A stretch of 64,000 nucleotides of DNA from Microbacterium sp. zg-B185. Lineage in GTDB: Bacteria > Actinomycetota > Actinomycetes > Actinomycetales > Microbacteriaceae. This document shows, in pieces, positions 9,825-19,246 of the stretch (the stretch's first letter is position 1; every line of letters begins with the position of its first letter). The stretch covers positions 372,001 through 436,000 of the forward strand of contig NZ_CP126739.1 in the NCBI RefSeq assembly GCF_030246885.1, written 5' to 3'. Position numbers and translations under genes: made by a program. The notes under the pieces are model-generated. The model ran no database searches. It was not told the origin of the DNA and was given only the letters and a program-made list of their open reading frames with translations.

Positions 9825-10889
9825 ATGGATTTTCGCCACAGCACACGCAGGTTAGGAATCTTCTCGGCGGTCGCGACCATGGCCGTCGCTGGACTGGTTC
9901 TCACAGCTTGCTCCGGCACGACACCGGCGGACACGACGGCTGTCGACGCTGGCGAGTGGGACTCGGTTGTAGAAGCGGCCAACGCGGAGGGGTCCCTCAC
10001 GGTCTATACAACTCAGCCGGGGTCAGATGTCTTCATCAAGGAAGAGTTCGAGGAAGCTTACCCAGACATCACTGTCACAGTGAACCGGCTTGCGACCGGT
10101 GACATGCTGCCACTGCTCGATCAGGAGATCGAGGGCGCGGTCAGGAGTGCCGATGTGACTTTCCACGCGGAGCATCCGTGGTTTGCAGAGCGCGGTGAGC
10201 AGGGCGCGCTAGCCCCGATATCCGTCAACGCGGACAACGAGAGCGCTTACGGCGACTTCGAAGGCGAGTTCGGTATCCCCATCCTTCGGTACGGGTACTC
10301 CTTCGGGCACAACACGAATCTTGGTGAACCCGTTGCGTCGATCGAGGAACTCGTGGAGTCTGCAGAGGCCAGTGGTGTATCGATCGGACTCAACGATTCC
10401 GGTTCATCGACGGCAATGAAGAGCCAGTATGCACTCTGGGAAGCGACCTATCCCGGCATTCTTGAGCGCATCGGGGCGCTTCCTCACGTTGCGTTCAGTG
10501 GAACGCAGCCGATTGCTCAGAGCATGGGAGCGGGTGAGGTCGGATTCGGAGTTGGCTTCGTTCCCGGAGTTATTCCGCCGCTGGCTGCGCAGGGCGCGCC
10601 AATCGCGGAGGACATTCCCACAAGCGCCGGCGTAGGCGGGGTAGAGCTCAGTGCTGGCATTCTTGCGACAGCTCCCCATCCGAACGCTGCTGTGGTATTC
10701 ACCAATTGGCTTATGACGCCAGGTGTCCAGAAGCAGCTTACGGAGCTGTGGCCGGGGATGGTGGGTTTCGTCGTCCCGGGACTGACAGGGTTGAAATACG
10801 ACGACATCCAGATTTACGACCACGAGGAGTGGACGGATGAGCGACGCAAGGACTTTCAGGCTGATTGGGACGCCTTATTCAAGGGCTAA
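9825..10889 (+). CDS. Extracellular solute-binding lipoprotein (ABC, Fe3+-type fold)
   Basis: A 354-residue family-1 solute-binding protein. A signal peptide (basic RHSTRR, hydrophobic core, lipobox LTAC) marks it as a lipoprotein anchored outside the membrane. The mature part has SLTVYTTQPGSD, typical of AfuA/FbpA-like binding proteins, and ends near YDHEEWTDERRKDFQADWDA. The ATG at 9825 follows AAAGGAGCTTGT, a strong ribosome site, so the earlier in-frame GTG at 9807 is unlikely. It presumably serves the ABC permease/ATPase at 6258-9207 despite a 617-base gap containing a pseudogene. The ligand is unknown. Confidence 0.88.
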   Translation: MDFRHSTRRLGIFSAVATMAVAGLVLTACSGTTPADTTAVDAGEWDSVVEAANAEGSLTVYTTQPGSDVFIKEEFEEAYPDITVTVNRLATGDMLPLLDQEIEGAVRSADVTFHAEHPWFAERGEQGALAPISVNADNESAYGDFEGEFGIPILRYGYSFGHNTNLGEPVASIEELVESAEASGVSIGLNDSGSSTAMKSQYALWEATYPGILERIGALPHVAFSGTQPIAQSMGAGEVGFGVGFVPGVIPPLAAQGAPIAEDIPTSAGVGGVELSAGILATAPHPNAAVVFTNWLMTPGVQKQLTELWPGMVGFVVPGLTGLKYDDIQIYDHEEWTDERRKDFQADWDALFKG

Positions 10890-10913
10890 GCATCACGTTC
10901 GAAAGTGACCGGA

Positions 10914-10952
10914 GTGGTGGGCGCAGCGCTAATGCGACGCTGCGCCCACCAC
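10914..10952 (+). terminator. Hairpin terminator after solute-binding protein
   Basis: A perfect 15-bp stem, GTGGTGGGCGCAGCG with its complement, around a 9-base loop. It sits 25 bases after the stop and separates the binding protein from the MFS gene. Confidence 0.78.
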
Positions 10953-10983
10953 TGGTAAAGGCGAGCGACAGAGCGGAATCTCT

Positions 10984-12219
10984 GTGGCGCAAAACGGGTC
11001 GGCGGCAATAGTGATTTCGGATGACTCGCCGTTCCTGAATCGATTTCGTGAGTACCTGGCTGTCGTTATGCCCGGGCTGGCGGCGACAGCGTTTGCGGCG
11101 CCCGCGTTTGCTATCGGCCCACTCTCCTTCGCGATTCGTCAGGACTTCCCATTTAGCGTTGCCCAGGTCGGCTTCGCCTTTGCTGCGTTCTACGCGGCCT
11201 CTGCCTTTTGCGTTGGTGTGGGTGGTTGGATCGTGACACGCTGGGGGAGTCTCCCGCCCCTGCGAGTCGGATTGATCGTTACGGCGGTCGTCTGCATCTT
11301 CACTGGGTTTACTGACTCTGCTCTGGCGGTGATCTGTGTATCCGCGCTGGCTGGTGCGGTGAATGGGCTCGTGACGCCCTCCGCCAACCTGATGGTGATG
11401 AGCCTTGTGCCTCACCGATTCCACGGACTTTCATTCGGAATGAAGGTGGCTGGCGCATTCGCTGCAGCGACGTTTGCTGCGGCGAGCGTCTGGGCTACTA
11501 CGACGCTTGGTGCGAGTTGGCGAGCACCGTTCGTAGCGTTTGCGACTTTCGCCATCACCGTTTGTCTACTGAGTTTCACCCTCCGGGTTCCGGGCCGCTC
11601 GGTTCGTCCAACTAGTCCTCCCGCCGCTCGAAGCTTTACCCCGGTACAACGCGTCACACCACGTGGGTCCCTCCTCCTGCTCGTTCTTGGAGGTTTGCTT
11701 GCGACGATCGGTACCTCTGTACTCGCCCCATTCCTCGTGGAGGGCTTGGCTGACCACGGCATCCCGCTCACCACGGCCGGGGGGCTGTTGGCTTTGGGGA
11801 GTTGGCTCGGCATTGCCTCGAGGATTCTGGTCGGTGGCCTGTCGGACAGGTGGGGGGACGCCACTGCGCACCTTCGGATGGTTGCCGTGATGAATGTATT
11901 CGCCGCAGCAAGCCTGTTGACACTCGGTCTCGCCACCGCTGCGACGCCACTTATCGTGGCAACCGTTGCTGGGTTCACCCTTGGCTCAGCATGGCCAGGG
12001 CTCGTCCAGCACGCAGTCATCGTGACGCACCGGCGGGCACAGGCTCGCGCAACGAGCTGGATGCAGGGTGGCACCTACTCGGGTGCCGTCGTCGGACCGC
12101 TGTTGTTCGGCATCGTCGCCGAGCGTGTGTCGTTCGCCTCGGCATGGGCAATGTGCGCCGTGATCGTAGTCGCCGGTGTAATCATACTTTCGGGGGGCGT
12201 GGCTCTACTCCGCAAGTGA
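10984..12219 (+). CDS. MFS transporter
   Basis: A 411-residue major facilitator with about 12 hydrophobic segments. The loop 2-3 region GGWIVTRWGSLPPLRVG carries the family pattern, and ILVGGLSDRWGD repeats it in the second half. The start is GTG at 10984, with only a weak ribosome site (GCGGA). Its stop codon forms part of an inverted repeat that once served as a terminator and is now split by the IS at 12226. Uptake or efflux of a pathway compound is possible; the sequence does not say which. Confidence 0.85.
   Translation: MAQNGSAAIVISDDSPFLNRFREYLAVVMPGLAATAFAAPAFAIGPLSFAIRQDFPFSVAQVGFAFAAFYAASAFCVGVGGWIVTRWGSLPPLRVGLIVTAVVCIFTGFTDSALAVICVSALAGAVNGLVTPSANLMVMSLVPHRFHGLSFGMKVAGAFAAATFAAASVWATTTLGASWRAPFVAFATFAITVCLLSFTLRVPGRSVRPTSPPAARSFTPVQRVTPRGSLLLLVLGGLLATIGTSVLAPFLVEGLADHGIPLTTAGGLLALGSWLGIASRILVGGLSDRWGDATAHLRMVAVMNVFAAASLLTLGLATAATPLIVATVAGFTLGSAWPGLVQHAVIVTHRRAQARATSWMQGGTYSGAVVGPLLFGIVAERVSFASAWAMCAVIVVAGVIILSGGVALLRK
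12210..12219. terminator. Left arm of terminator split by IS
   Basis: CCGCAAGTGA at 12210-12219 pairs perfectly with TCACTTGCGG at 13485-13494. Before insertion the two arms were 10 bases apart and formed a bidirectional hairpin between the convergent MFS and CMD-like genes. Confidence 0.7.
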
Positions 12220-12296
12220 GGGCTCTGGTCATGCCCCAGTTCCCCGGAACGATTGGTTGAGAGGATGTGGCTGCTTCTGAGAGGAGAAGTGGTCGT

Positions 12297-12719
12297 ATGC
12301 CAAGACCGTATCCGTCCGAGTTCCGTGAGCGTGCGTTGGAGCTGGTGAGGTCGGGACGCACCGTCGTCGACGTTGCCGCGGCGCTCGGGATCGCGCAGTC
12401 CTGTCTCTACCGCTGGAAACAGCAAGATCTTGTGGACCGCGGCGTGAGACCGCCGTCCGGGCGCGCGCCGTCGGCTGAGCTGGTTTCCGCGAATAGGCGT
12501 GTCCGTGAGTTGGAGGAGGAGAACAAGATCCTCCGCAGAGTGGCTGCAGCGGTGGAGCGGGTGGTGCCCCCAAAAGACCGGTTCCGTCTCGGGGCGAGCT
12601 CCACGCTGACGGAGTCCGCATCCGGAAAGCGTGCCTCGCGTTGGGCGTTTCCACATCGGGATAATACGAGTGGAAATCGCGAGCCCGGTCGACGAGATCG
12701 ATCCGGCACGCGTGGCTGA
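12297..12719 (+). CDS. IS3-family transposase OrfA
   Basis: A 140-residue frame. Residues 1 to about 90 are a genuine OrfA: MPRPYPSEFRERALELVRSG, helix-turn-helix VVDVAAALGIAQSCLYRWKQ, then coiled-coil ELVSANRRVRELEEENKILR. Beyond about 12575 the frame runs antiparallel in sense to orfB coding in the -1 frame and is probably not functional protein. GAGGAGAAG precedes the ATG at 12297. The CCCCCAAAAG run near 12570 is a possible slippage site, or the frame change may be a one-base deletion. Confidence 0.85.
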   Translation: MPRPYPSEFRERALELVRSGRTVVDVAAALGIAQSCLYRWKQQDLVDRGVRPPSGRAPSAELVSANRRVRELEEENKILRRVAAAVERVVPPKDRFRLGASSTLTESASGKRASRWAFPHRDNTSGNREPGRRDRSGTRG

Positions 12720-13474
12720 CCGACCTGATCGGACAGATCCACGAGGCGTCATATGGCACCTACGGGCGGATGCGGGTACGCGCAGAGCTACAGCGGTCGC
12801 ACGAGGTAACCGTTGGTCAAAACACCGTGGGACTGTTGATGCGGCGATCCGGGCTTGTCGGCCTCCCGTTGCGACGACGTTCCAAGCGTGTCCCCACCCA
12901 GGTCACTGTCACTGACCTGGTCCGGCGCCGCTTCCACGCAGATGGGCGGGACCGACCCTGGGTGACCGACATAACTGAGCATCCGACAAGGGAAGGAAAG
13001 CTGTACTGCTGCGTCGTCCTCGACGTGTTCAGCCGTCGCGTGGTGGGGTGGGCGATAGACACAACACAGCGCGCGGAACTCGCCACGAACGCGCTCGGGA
13101 TGGCGATCGACTCACGTCTGCCCTCCCCGGGAACGATCATCCACGGGGATCACGGCACGCAATTTACCTCGTGGGCCTTCACCTCTCGCGCACGCAACGC
13201 CGGGCTCCTCCCGTCGCTCGGAACAGTCGGAGACCCGTACGACAACGCCGTCGTCGAGTCGTTCTGGGCACGCATGCAAGTCGAGTTATTGAACCGGCGC
13301 CGCTGGGTGACCAGGGTCGAGCTTGCTAACGCGATCTTCGAGTACATCGAGGGCTTCCATAACCGCCGGCGACGCCACGCCGCGCTCGGCTGGGACACCC
13401 CGCTAGAGTTCGAAACCAGACAGCGTCAACGAGCCACAACTCCTCATCTCAAGTTCCGGGAAACCGGGTCATGA
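12665..13474 (+). pseudogene. IS3-family transposase OrfB with in-frame stop
   Basis: The -1 frame reads ELHADGVRIRKACLALGVST, then SG followed by TAA at 12662-12664 where a tyrosine codon is expected (SGYYEW in relatives), then YEWKSRARSTRSIRHAW onward. From here the rve core is intact: WVTDITEH (first Asp), IHGDHGTQFTS (second Asp) and DNAVVESFWARMQVE (Glu), to the stop at 13472-13474. The first ATG after the stop is 12770, which would lose about 35 residues of the HTH_21-like region. The IS is therefore likely immobile unless helped in trans. Confidence 0.82.
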
Positions 13475-13484
13475 CCACTCGCCG

Positions 13485-13494
13485 TCACTTGCGG
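13485..13494. terminator. Right arm of terminator split by IS
   Basis: TCACTTGCGG complements the arm at 12210-12219 on the other side of the IS. A smaller local stem, CTCGCCG with CGGCGAG (13478-13501), remains and may still stop the minus-strand CMD-like gene. Confidence 0.6.
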
Positions 13495-13504
13495 CGGCGA
13501 GCGG

Positions 13505-14245
13505 TCAGATATTGTCCCGCGCGATCTCGTGCGCGCCGATGACCAGGCCTTCCAGACCCATGAGGGCGGTCAGTTCGAGGATTTCTGCAAGTTCGCCGCC
13601 CGTCGCACCATGCTTGAGGGCGTTGCGGATGTGTAGGCGCAAGCCCGACTCGAAGTTATGCGTCACTGTGGAGTCGATCGCAATGCACAGGAACTCGCGT
13701 TCCTTCATTGTGAGGGAGCCGTTTGTCCAGGACTCGCTTGACTGCGCGGCGAGTGTCGCGAAATACGTTGGCATGACACGGACGAGGGCATCGCGCGCGG
13801 GGTTCCAGAAGCCGCGTGCCGCAATGAACTCGGCCTTGGTCTTTTCGTACTCGATCGCACTCTCGGGCTCCATGACGGGCGTGATGCCGGCTTCCTCTAA
13901 CTCTTCAATGAGGATGGGGGCGGAGAAGTACAGTGCGTGTACGGTGAGGCCGGAGATGGTGACGAAGACGTCAATGATGTCGGCGTCGGATGCACCCGCG
14001 GACCTCGCCCTTGCGACGTGACGCGCGATGGCGCGCTCGTTCAGGGCGGTCGCCGCACCGTGCATGGCGAGGAGCAGCAATTCCTTCATGCGGGGTGTGA
14101 GGTGGCGCCCCTCCATCGGGACCCGCCAGTACTGAGACGACGAGGCGAGCGATGTCTCAGACGCCCGCCGAAGCGCATCGACGGCACCGTCGCCGCCTAT
14201 TGCCTCGGCAAAGGAACCTAGGTCCGCGTAGGTGGAATTCGACAT
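13505..14245 (-). CDS. Two-domain carboxymuconolactone decarboxylase-like protein
   Basis: A 246-residue protein with two CMD-like helical repeats. The first (about residues 50-125) contains LTPRMKELLLLAMHGAATAL and a histidine in AIARHVARARSAGASDADI. The second (about 165-240) contains LTMKEREFLCIAIDSTVTHN and LRLHIRNALKHGATGGELAE. The paired H and GA(S/T) residues follow the CMD motif, and no CxxC is present. ATG at 14245 follows GGAGGCTTA, far better than the upstream ATG at 14353. It is convergent with the MFS gene and divergent from the PrpD operon. A role in lactone or diketone chemistry is an inference. Confidence 0.8.
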   Translation of the reverse strand: MSNSTYADLGSFAEAIGGDGAVDALRRASETSLASSSQYWRVPMEGRHLTPRMKELLLLAMHGAATALNERAIARHVARARSAGASDADIIDVFVTISGLTVHALYFSAPILIEELEEAGITPVMEPESAIEYEKTKAEFIAARGFWNPARDALVRVMPTYFATLAAQSSESWTNGSLTMKEREFLCIAIDSTVTHNFESGLRLHIRNALKHGATGGELAEILELTALMGLEGLVIGAHEIARDNI

Positions 14246-14581
14246 TAAGCCTCCAGGACGTTGCGACGTTGCGCACTCGACGTTCGTTGATTCGTCGTGA
14301 TCTGCCGATATCAGGATACCGGGCGGGTGTCTAGGCGCCAGGAATCGGAGCAACTTGCCTCATGCGCCTTTTCGACAGGTCAGGCCGAATCCTTGACGGA
14401 AAGGATGCTACCGCGTATCGTTCCCCGTAGACAATGCTGAATGCATATACGCGATTCTGAACAGAGTAGGCATTTAGTGCGTGCGCGCAGGGTTCAGAAG
14501 TTCCGCTGCGAACTGTGTGGCGAGGCAACTGATCGACCGACCGGCCGACGAGGTCCGGCGCTGAAAAAAGCAGGAGGAATA

Positions 14582-15952
14582 ATGGCATCTCTCACCGCCG
14601 AGATCGGCAAGTTTCTGGAAGGGATTTCTTACGACGACCTCCCCGCGGAGGTCCTCCCCATGGTTCGCGACGCCTTCACCGACACTGTCGGCGTTGTGAT
14701 GGTGGGTATCGAGGAGCCCGTTGCGAACATCGTGCGCAAAACTCTCGTAGAGCCAGCGGCTCGCGGGGAGGCACGCGCATGTCTGTCATCGCACCTCGTC
14801 TCGGCTCCCGAGGCGGCTCTGCTCGCGGGTGCCATCGCCCACTCGTTGGACTACGACGATCAGTCCATGTCGGGGCACCCCAGCGCAGTGCTGGTGCCTG
14901 CCATCCTCGCGGAGGCCGAAACCCTTGGCTCCACCGGTAAGGAAGCCGTTACTGCGTACGTTGCCGGCTACGAGGTGTGGTGCGAACTCTGGCGCCGCTC
15001 ACGCAATTACCACGCCAAGGGCTGGCACCCGACTTCGGTCTTTGGCGTCATGGCGGCCGCGGCAGCTGGTGCCGTTTTGCACAAGTTGTCCGCCGAGCGC
15101 GCCGCAACTGCCGTCGCAATTGCCGGTAGCTTCGCTGGCGGTCTCTTCTCGAACTTTGGCTCGATGATGAAGGGCTATCACGCAGGACAGGCCGCGCGCG
15201 GCGGTCTGGAAGCGGCGCGACTCGCTGCGGCTGGTATGTCAGCCGGCCACGACGCAATCGAGAACGTGCAGGGATTCCTCGTAGCGTTCTCGCCGGATGC
15301 GCAGCCCGATCTTGAGTCGGAGTCGAAGCTCGGTAAAGAGTGGTATCTGCCCAAGCACAAGCTGCTCATCAAGCTGCACCCCACCTGCTACTTCCTGCAC
15401 CGTTCCTTCAACGGCACGGTGAAGTTGCTCGCGGAGAACACGGACATCGCGCCGGATGACATTGCCTCAGTCGAGGTGCACATGGGGCGCGGGCAGGTTA
15501 CCTGCCTCGTCTACGAGCGTCCGCAGACGCGCTGGGAGGCGGAATTCAGCGGCCAGTACGGAATCGCCGCAGCTGTCTTGCTGGGCAAGCTGGGTGTGCC
15601 CGAGACCGCCGACGAGGTCGTGCAGCGACCCGACATGCAGGCGTTCCTGCCCAAGGTGAAGTTGACCGCCGTCGATGAGTTTGACCCCCGCGACCCCGTG
15701 TTCTCGCCCTCGGAGACCGTCACGCTCACGCTCAATGACGGACGAGTGATCAAGAGCGACCCGATCACGACAATTCCCGGCGGCGCCAATGACCCGCTCT
15801 CCGCCGAGCAGCTGTGGACCAAGTTCCAGGAGTGCACGCTCTTGACGCACAACGAGGCGGACGCGCGCATCCTCTTCGATCAACTGCAGCGGATTGACTC
15901 CCTCGAATCAATGAGCGAGCTTCCCACCTGCACCGGAATCTTCAAGGACTGA
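14582..15952 (+). CDS. MmgE/PrpD family protein, first gene of catabolic operon
   Basis: A 456-residue PrpD-family protein. The N-terminal all-alpha domain has VREAFTD-like MVRDAFTDTVGVVMVG and the substrate-pocket region AIAHSLDYDDQSMSGHPSAV (D and H conserved in the family). KGYHAGQAARGGLEAARLAA leads to the C-terminal alpha/beta domain, which starts near KLHPTCYFLHRSFNG. ATG at 14582 follows GCAGGAGGAATA, an excellent ribosome site. It opens an eight-gene run with 37 bases to the ThDP enzyme gene. Members hydrate, dehydrate or decarboxylate tricarboxylate-like acids; here the partner ThDP enzyme suggests a different ketone or diketone substrate. Confidence 0.88.
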   Translation: MASLTAEIGKFLEGISYDDLPAEVLPMVRDAFTDTVGVVMVGIEEPVANIVRKTLVEPAARGEARACLSSHLVSAPEAALLAGAIAHSLDYDDQSMSGHPSAVLVPAILAEAETLGSTGKEAVTAYVAGYEVWCELWRRSRNYHAKGWHPTSVFGVMAAAAAGAVLHKLSAERAATAVAIAGSFAGGLFSNFGSMMKGYHAGQAARGGLEAARLAAAGMSAGHDAIENVQGFLVAFSPDAQPDLESESKLGKEWYLPKHKLLIKLHPTCYFLHRSFNGTVKLLAENTDIAPDDIASVEVHMGRGQVTCLVYERPQTRWEAEFSGQYGIAAAVLLGKLGVPETADEVVQRPDMQAFLPKVKLTAVDEFDPRDPVFSPSETVTLTLNDGRVIKSDPITTIPGGANDPLSAEQLWTKFQECTLLTHNEADARILFDQLQRIDSLESMSELPTCTGIFKD

Positions 15953-15989
15953 CCCGCAAGGGTTTCTCAGTCAGATAAGGAAACGTGAA

Positions 15990-17771
15990 ATGGGACAGAT
16001 CACTGTTGCACAGGCGATTGCTCGCCTGCTGGAAAAGATGGGCACGGAGGTCGCTTTCGGCCTGAACGGCCACGGCAACTGGGCCCTCTTGGACGCACTC
16101 GTGCACGACACAAAGATACACACGGTCAACACGCGCAGCGAGGACCACGCGGTGGAACTCGCTGACGGCTACTGGCGTCGCAAGCGCTCAGTGCCGCTGC
16201 CGATCGTGACCACGAGTGTGGGACCGGGAAACATGAATACGGTCCCGCCCATCGCGACTGCGTTCTACGAGTCGATCGGCATGCTCCTGATTGCGGGCGT
16301 TGGCGCCACGCACTGGTTCGACCGGGGTGGCATCGAAGAGTTCTACCGCCACGGGCCCGAGGACTGGGCGGGCGTTATGCGACCCATTACGAAGAAGTCT
16401 GTCATGGTCACGCGACCCGACACGGCGATTGACATGTTCCTTCGCGCCTACCAGACCGCGCACACCGGTCGCCCGGGTCCGGTCGTACTGGCAATCCCTT
16501 ACGACATCCAGAACACCCTCATCTCGGATGAACTGCCCGACCCGCGGCCCTACATGGCGCACCGCCCGCCGGCACCGGACCCCAGTGGCATCGCCGACGC
16601 AATCAGGGTGCTGCAGAAGGCCGAGCGCCCGCTGCTGGTTGTTGGTAGTGGCATCGCGAACTCCCGCGCGTGGGATGCACTGCGCGAGTATGCAGAGGCG
16701 ACCGGCACGCCGGTCGCCGTTACCTCGGCAGGCAAGGCGGCCTTCCCCGAAGACCACCGCCTGTCGGTGGGGGGCATCGGTCGCGCCGGCACCGGACACG
16801 GGAACGACGCGGCACGCCGCGCGGATGTAGTGATCGGTATTGGAACGCACTTCACCGATATCGACACCGGTGCGTGGACACTTTTCGACATTCCGACCAA
16901 CACCAAGCTGATCCACATCGACATCGACCCGACGGAACTCGGCCGGGCCTACCCGACCGAGGTGGCGCTGTTCTCGGATGCTCGACTGGGGCTCGAGGCG
17001 CTCACCCGCGCCGCACGTGAGGCGGGGCTGACCGAGCGCGAGGCGTGGACGACAGAACTCACCGCAAAGGGTGCCGAGTGGTTCGAGAGCACGCAGGACA
17101 TGCGTAACTCGGAAATTGCGCCCATCCACTACGCACGTATTACGTGGGACACAGGCCAGGTCGTGGCAGAGAAGTGCCCCAATGCGTCGATCCACTTCGA
17201 CACCGGCAACATGCTGAGCTTCGGTCCTTCCTTCCTTCCTGCGTCGTCACGGAATGTCGTGCACAGCAGCTACATGCATCGCATGGGCTGGAGTGCAGCA
17301 TCCGTGCTTGGCGCAAGCCTTGCCAGCGGCAAGGGGCCGGCCATCGCCATGCTCGGTGACGGGGCATTCCTGATGCGCGCGACCGTCGTGCCGACGGCGG
17401 TCGAGCTGGGCCTGCCGATCATCTGGATCGTGTTCGATAACCGTTCGCTGCAGATCGAGCGCGAAACAATGTTGCGCTTGTTCGGCCGCGAGTCGCTCTG
17501 CGATTACCGCAAGGAGGGCGAGCAAGCCCTCTGGGGTCCGGACTACGTCGCGATGGCGAAGGCAATGGGCGCCGAAGGCGTGAACATTTCCCACCCAGAC
17601 GACTTCAAGCCGGCGCTCGAAGCGGCGCTTGAGAGCGGTCGTCCGACGCTGATCAACATCGAGACCGAGATCGAAACGCCGCAGTGGCGAGCGATCTGGT
17701 ACCCGTACCCGGACAACTTCGATGCCACTTGGAAGGCGGGCCCGCTCGACGAGTCCGCCGCACAGCACTGA
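15990..17771 (+). CDS. ThDP-dependent enzyme, acetolactate synthase-like; possible cyclic diketone hydrolase
   Basis: A 593-residue thiamine diphosphate enzyme with the three-domain acetolactate synthase/POX layout. The N-terminal Pyr domain has the activating glutamate in VNTRSEDHAVELADGYWRRK (Glu51) and a GLNGHGNW loop with His28 where synthases differ. The central domain spans about residues 195-330. The C-terminal PP domain has LGDGAF followed 25 to 28 residues later by FDNRS, the ThDP/Mg motif. Length and the active-site histidine recall cyclohexane-1,2-dione hydrolase, a ThDP enzyme that opens a ring diketone; the IolD ring hydrolase is another relative. It lies between PrpD and an aldehyde dehydrogenase. 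The fold is certain; ring hydrolysis is a hypothesis. Confidence 0.85.
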   Translation: MGQITVAQAIARLLEKMGTEVAFGLNGHGNWALLDALVHDTKIHTVNTRSEDHAVELADGYWRRKRSVPLPIVTTSVGPGNMNTVPPIATAFYESIGMLLIAGVGATHWFDRGGIEEFYRHGPEDWAGVMRPITKKSVMVTRPDTAIDMFLRAYQTAHTGRPGPVVLAIPYDIQNTLISDELPDPRPYMAHRPPAPDPSGIADAIRVLQKAERPLLVVGSGIANSRAWDALREYAEATGTPVAVTSAGKAAFPEDHRLSVGGIGRAGTGHGNDAARRADVVIGIGTHFTDIDTGAWTLFDIPTNTKLIHIDIDPTELGRAYPTEVALFSDARLGLEALTRAAREAGLTEREAWTTELTAKGAEWFESTQDMRNSEIAPIHYARITWDTGQVVAEKCPNASIHFDTGNMLSFGPSFLPASSRNVVHSSYMHRMGWSAASVLGASLASGKGPAIAMLGDGAFLMRATVVPTAVELGLPIIWIVFDNRSLQIERETMLRLFGRESLCDYRKEGEQALWGPDYVAMAKAMGAEGVNISHPDDFKPALEAALESGRPTLINIETEIETPQWRAIWYPYPDNFDATWKAGPLDESAAQH

Positions 17772-17781
17772 GGAAACAATC

Positions 17782-19245
17782 ATGACGCTGGATCTTGCAC
17801 TGAGTGATCCGTCTCTCTTGCGCGAGGAGTGCCTCATCGGCGGTGACTGGATCACCGCCGATGACGGCACGGTTCGCACAGTGGCGGACCCGGCGACCGG
17901 GGAGGCTGTCGGAACAGTCCCGAACCTCGGTGCGGGCGAGACCGCACGGGCAATTGCAGCGGCTGAGGCTGCGCTTCCTGCCTGGCGGTCGCTCCTTGCG
18001 AAGGAGCGAAGCAATCTGCTCCGCCGGTGGTTCGACCTCATCATCGAGCACCAGGAGGATGTTGCAAAGATCCTCACCGCGGAGCAGGGCAAACCGTTGC
18101 GGGAGGCCCGTGCCGAAGTCGTGAGCGGGGCAGCGTTCATCGAGTGGTTCGCCGAGGAGGCGCGCCGCGCCTATGGCGACGTCATCCCGTCCCCCGCCCA
18201 TGACCGGCGCATCATCGTGATCAAGCAACCCGTCGGCGTTTGCGCCGCGATCACGCCGTGGAACTTTCCCAACACCATCATCACTCGCAAAGCTGGCGCG
18301 GCGCTCGCCGCCGGCTGCACGATGATCGTGCGACCGGCGAGTAACACTCCGTTCTCGGCACTCGTGCTGGGTGAACTCGCGCAGCGGGCGGGTATCCCCG
18401 CAGGGGTGCTCAACGTCATCACCGGCGATGCCCGGGCAATGGGTGCCGAACTGACAAGCAGCCCGCTGGTCCGCAAACTGTCGTTCACGGGATCGACGCA
18501 TACCGGCAGCACGCTGATGGCGCAGAGCGCGGGCACGGTGAAGAAACTTGCCCTTGAACTCGGCGGCAATGCACCGTTCATCGTGTTCGACGACGCAGAC
18601 ATCGATGCGGCAGTGGAGGGCGCTCTGGCGTCCAAATTCCGTAATGTGGGGCAGGCATGCGTGGGGGCGAACCGCTTCTACGTGCACGACGCGGTTTACG
18701 ACGAGTTCGCGAGCAAGCTCGTGGAGCGGGTCCGGAAGTTGCGCGTCGGCCCGGGTATCGACCCTGAAACGACGGTCGGCCCACTCATCGATGTCGCGGC
18801 GGTGCAGAAAGTCGAAAGCCATATTGCTGACGCGGTCAAGAAGGGTGCAAAGGTCGCCATCGGTGGGCGGCGCCATGCGCTCGGCCGGTCGTTCTTCGAA
18901 CCGACCGTGCTCACCGAGGTCCCGGCCGACGCGGAACTTGCCACGGACGAAACGTTTGGCCCGCTCGCACCACTGTTTCGGTTCAACAGTGAGGGGGAGT
19001 TGATTGCCGCGGCAAACAACACCGAGTACGGCCTCGCCTCCTACGTGTACAGCCGCGACATCGGCCGAGTCTGGCGTGTCGCTGAGGCGCTGGAGACGGG
19101 GATGGTGGGGGTCAACGTCGGCCTGATGGCCAGCGAGGTTGTGCCATTCGGTGGCATCAAACAGTCTGGTTTCGGACGCGAGGGCTCCTCGTATGGGCTC
19201 GAGGATTACCTCGACGTCAAGTACATCTGCATGGGTGGGCTATGA
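17782..19245 (+). CDS. NAD(P)+-dependent aldehyde dehydrogenase (succinate-semialdehyde type)
   Basis: A 487-residue aldehyde dehydrogenase. Visible motifs are ITPWNFPNTIITRKAG (cofactor entry), SFTGSTHTGSTLM (glycine-rich cofactor site), LELGGNAPFIVFDDADID (general-base Glu near residue 256) and NVGQACVGANRFYV (nucleophilic Cys near residue 295). The C-terminal PFGGIKQSGFGREG fits the GabD group, which oxidises semialdehydes such as succinate semialdehyde. ATG at 17782 is 10 bases after the ThDP enzyme stop, so the two are translated together. An oxo-acid released by the ThDP enzyme is a natural substrate. The downstream thiolase starts 2 bases after its stop. Confidence 0.92.
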   Translation: MTLDLALSDPSLLREECLIGGDWITADDGTVRTVADPATGEAVGTVPNLGAGETARAIAAAEAALPAWRSLLAKERSNLLRRWFDLIIEHQEDVAKILTAEQGKPLREARAEVVSGAAFIEWFAEEARRAYGDVIPSPAHDRRIIVIKQPVGVCAAITPWNFPNTIITRKAGAALAAGCTMIVRPASNTPFSALVLGELAQRAGIPAGVLNVITGDARAMGAELTSSPLVRKLSFTGSTHTGSTLMAQSAGTVKKLALELGGNAPFIVFDDADIDAAVEGALASKFRNVGQACVGANRFYVHDAVYDEFASKLVERVRKLRVGPGIDPETTVGPLIDVAAVQKVESHIADAVKKGAKVAIGGRRHALGRSFFEPTVLTEVPADAELATDETFGPLAPLFRFNSEGELIAAANNTEYGLASYVYSRDIGRVWRVAEALETGMVGVNVGLMASEVVPFGGIKQSGFGREGSSYGLEDYLDVKYICMGGL

Positions 19246-19246
19246 G

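Larger units (their letters stand above)
12226..13477 (+). mobile_element. IS3-family insertion sequence (1252 bp), probably defective
   Basis: The ends read TGGTCATG and CATGACCA. The terminal inverted repeats match at all but three positions over the first 25. A 3-bp duplication CTC flanks it (12223-12225 and 13478-13480). It carries an orfA and an orfB whose reading frame is interrupted by TAA. It differs from the IS at 2958 in both ends and proteins. Confidence 0.92.
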
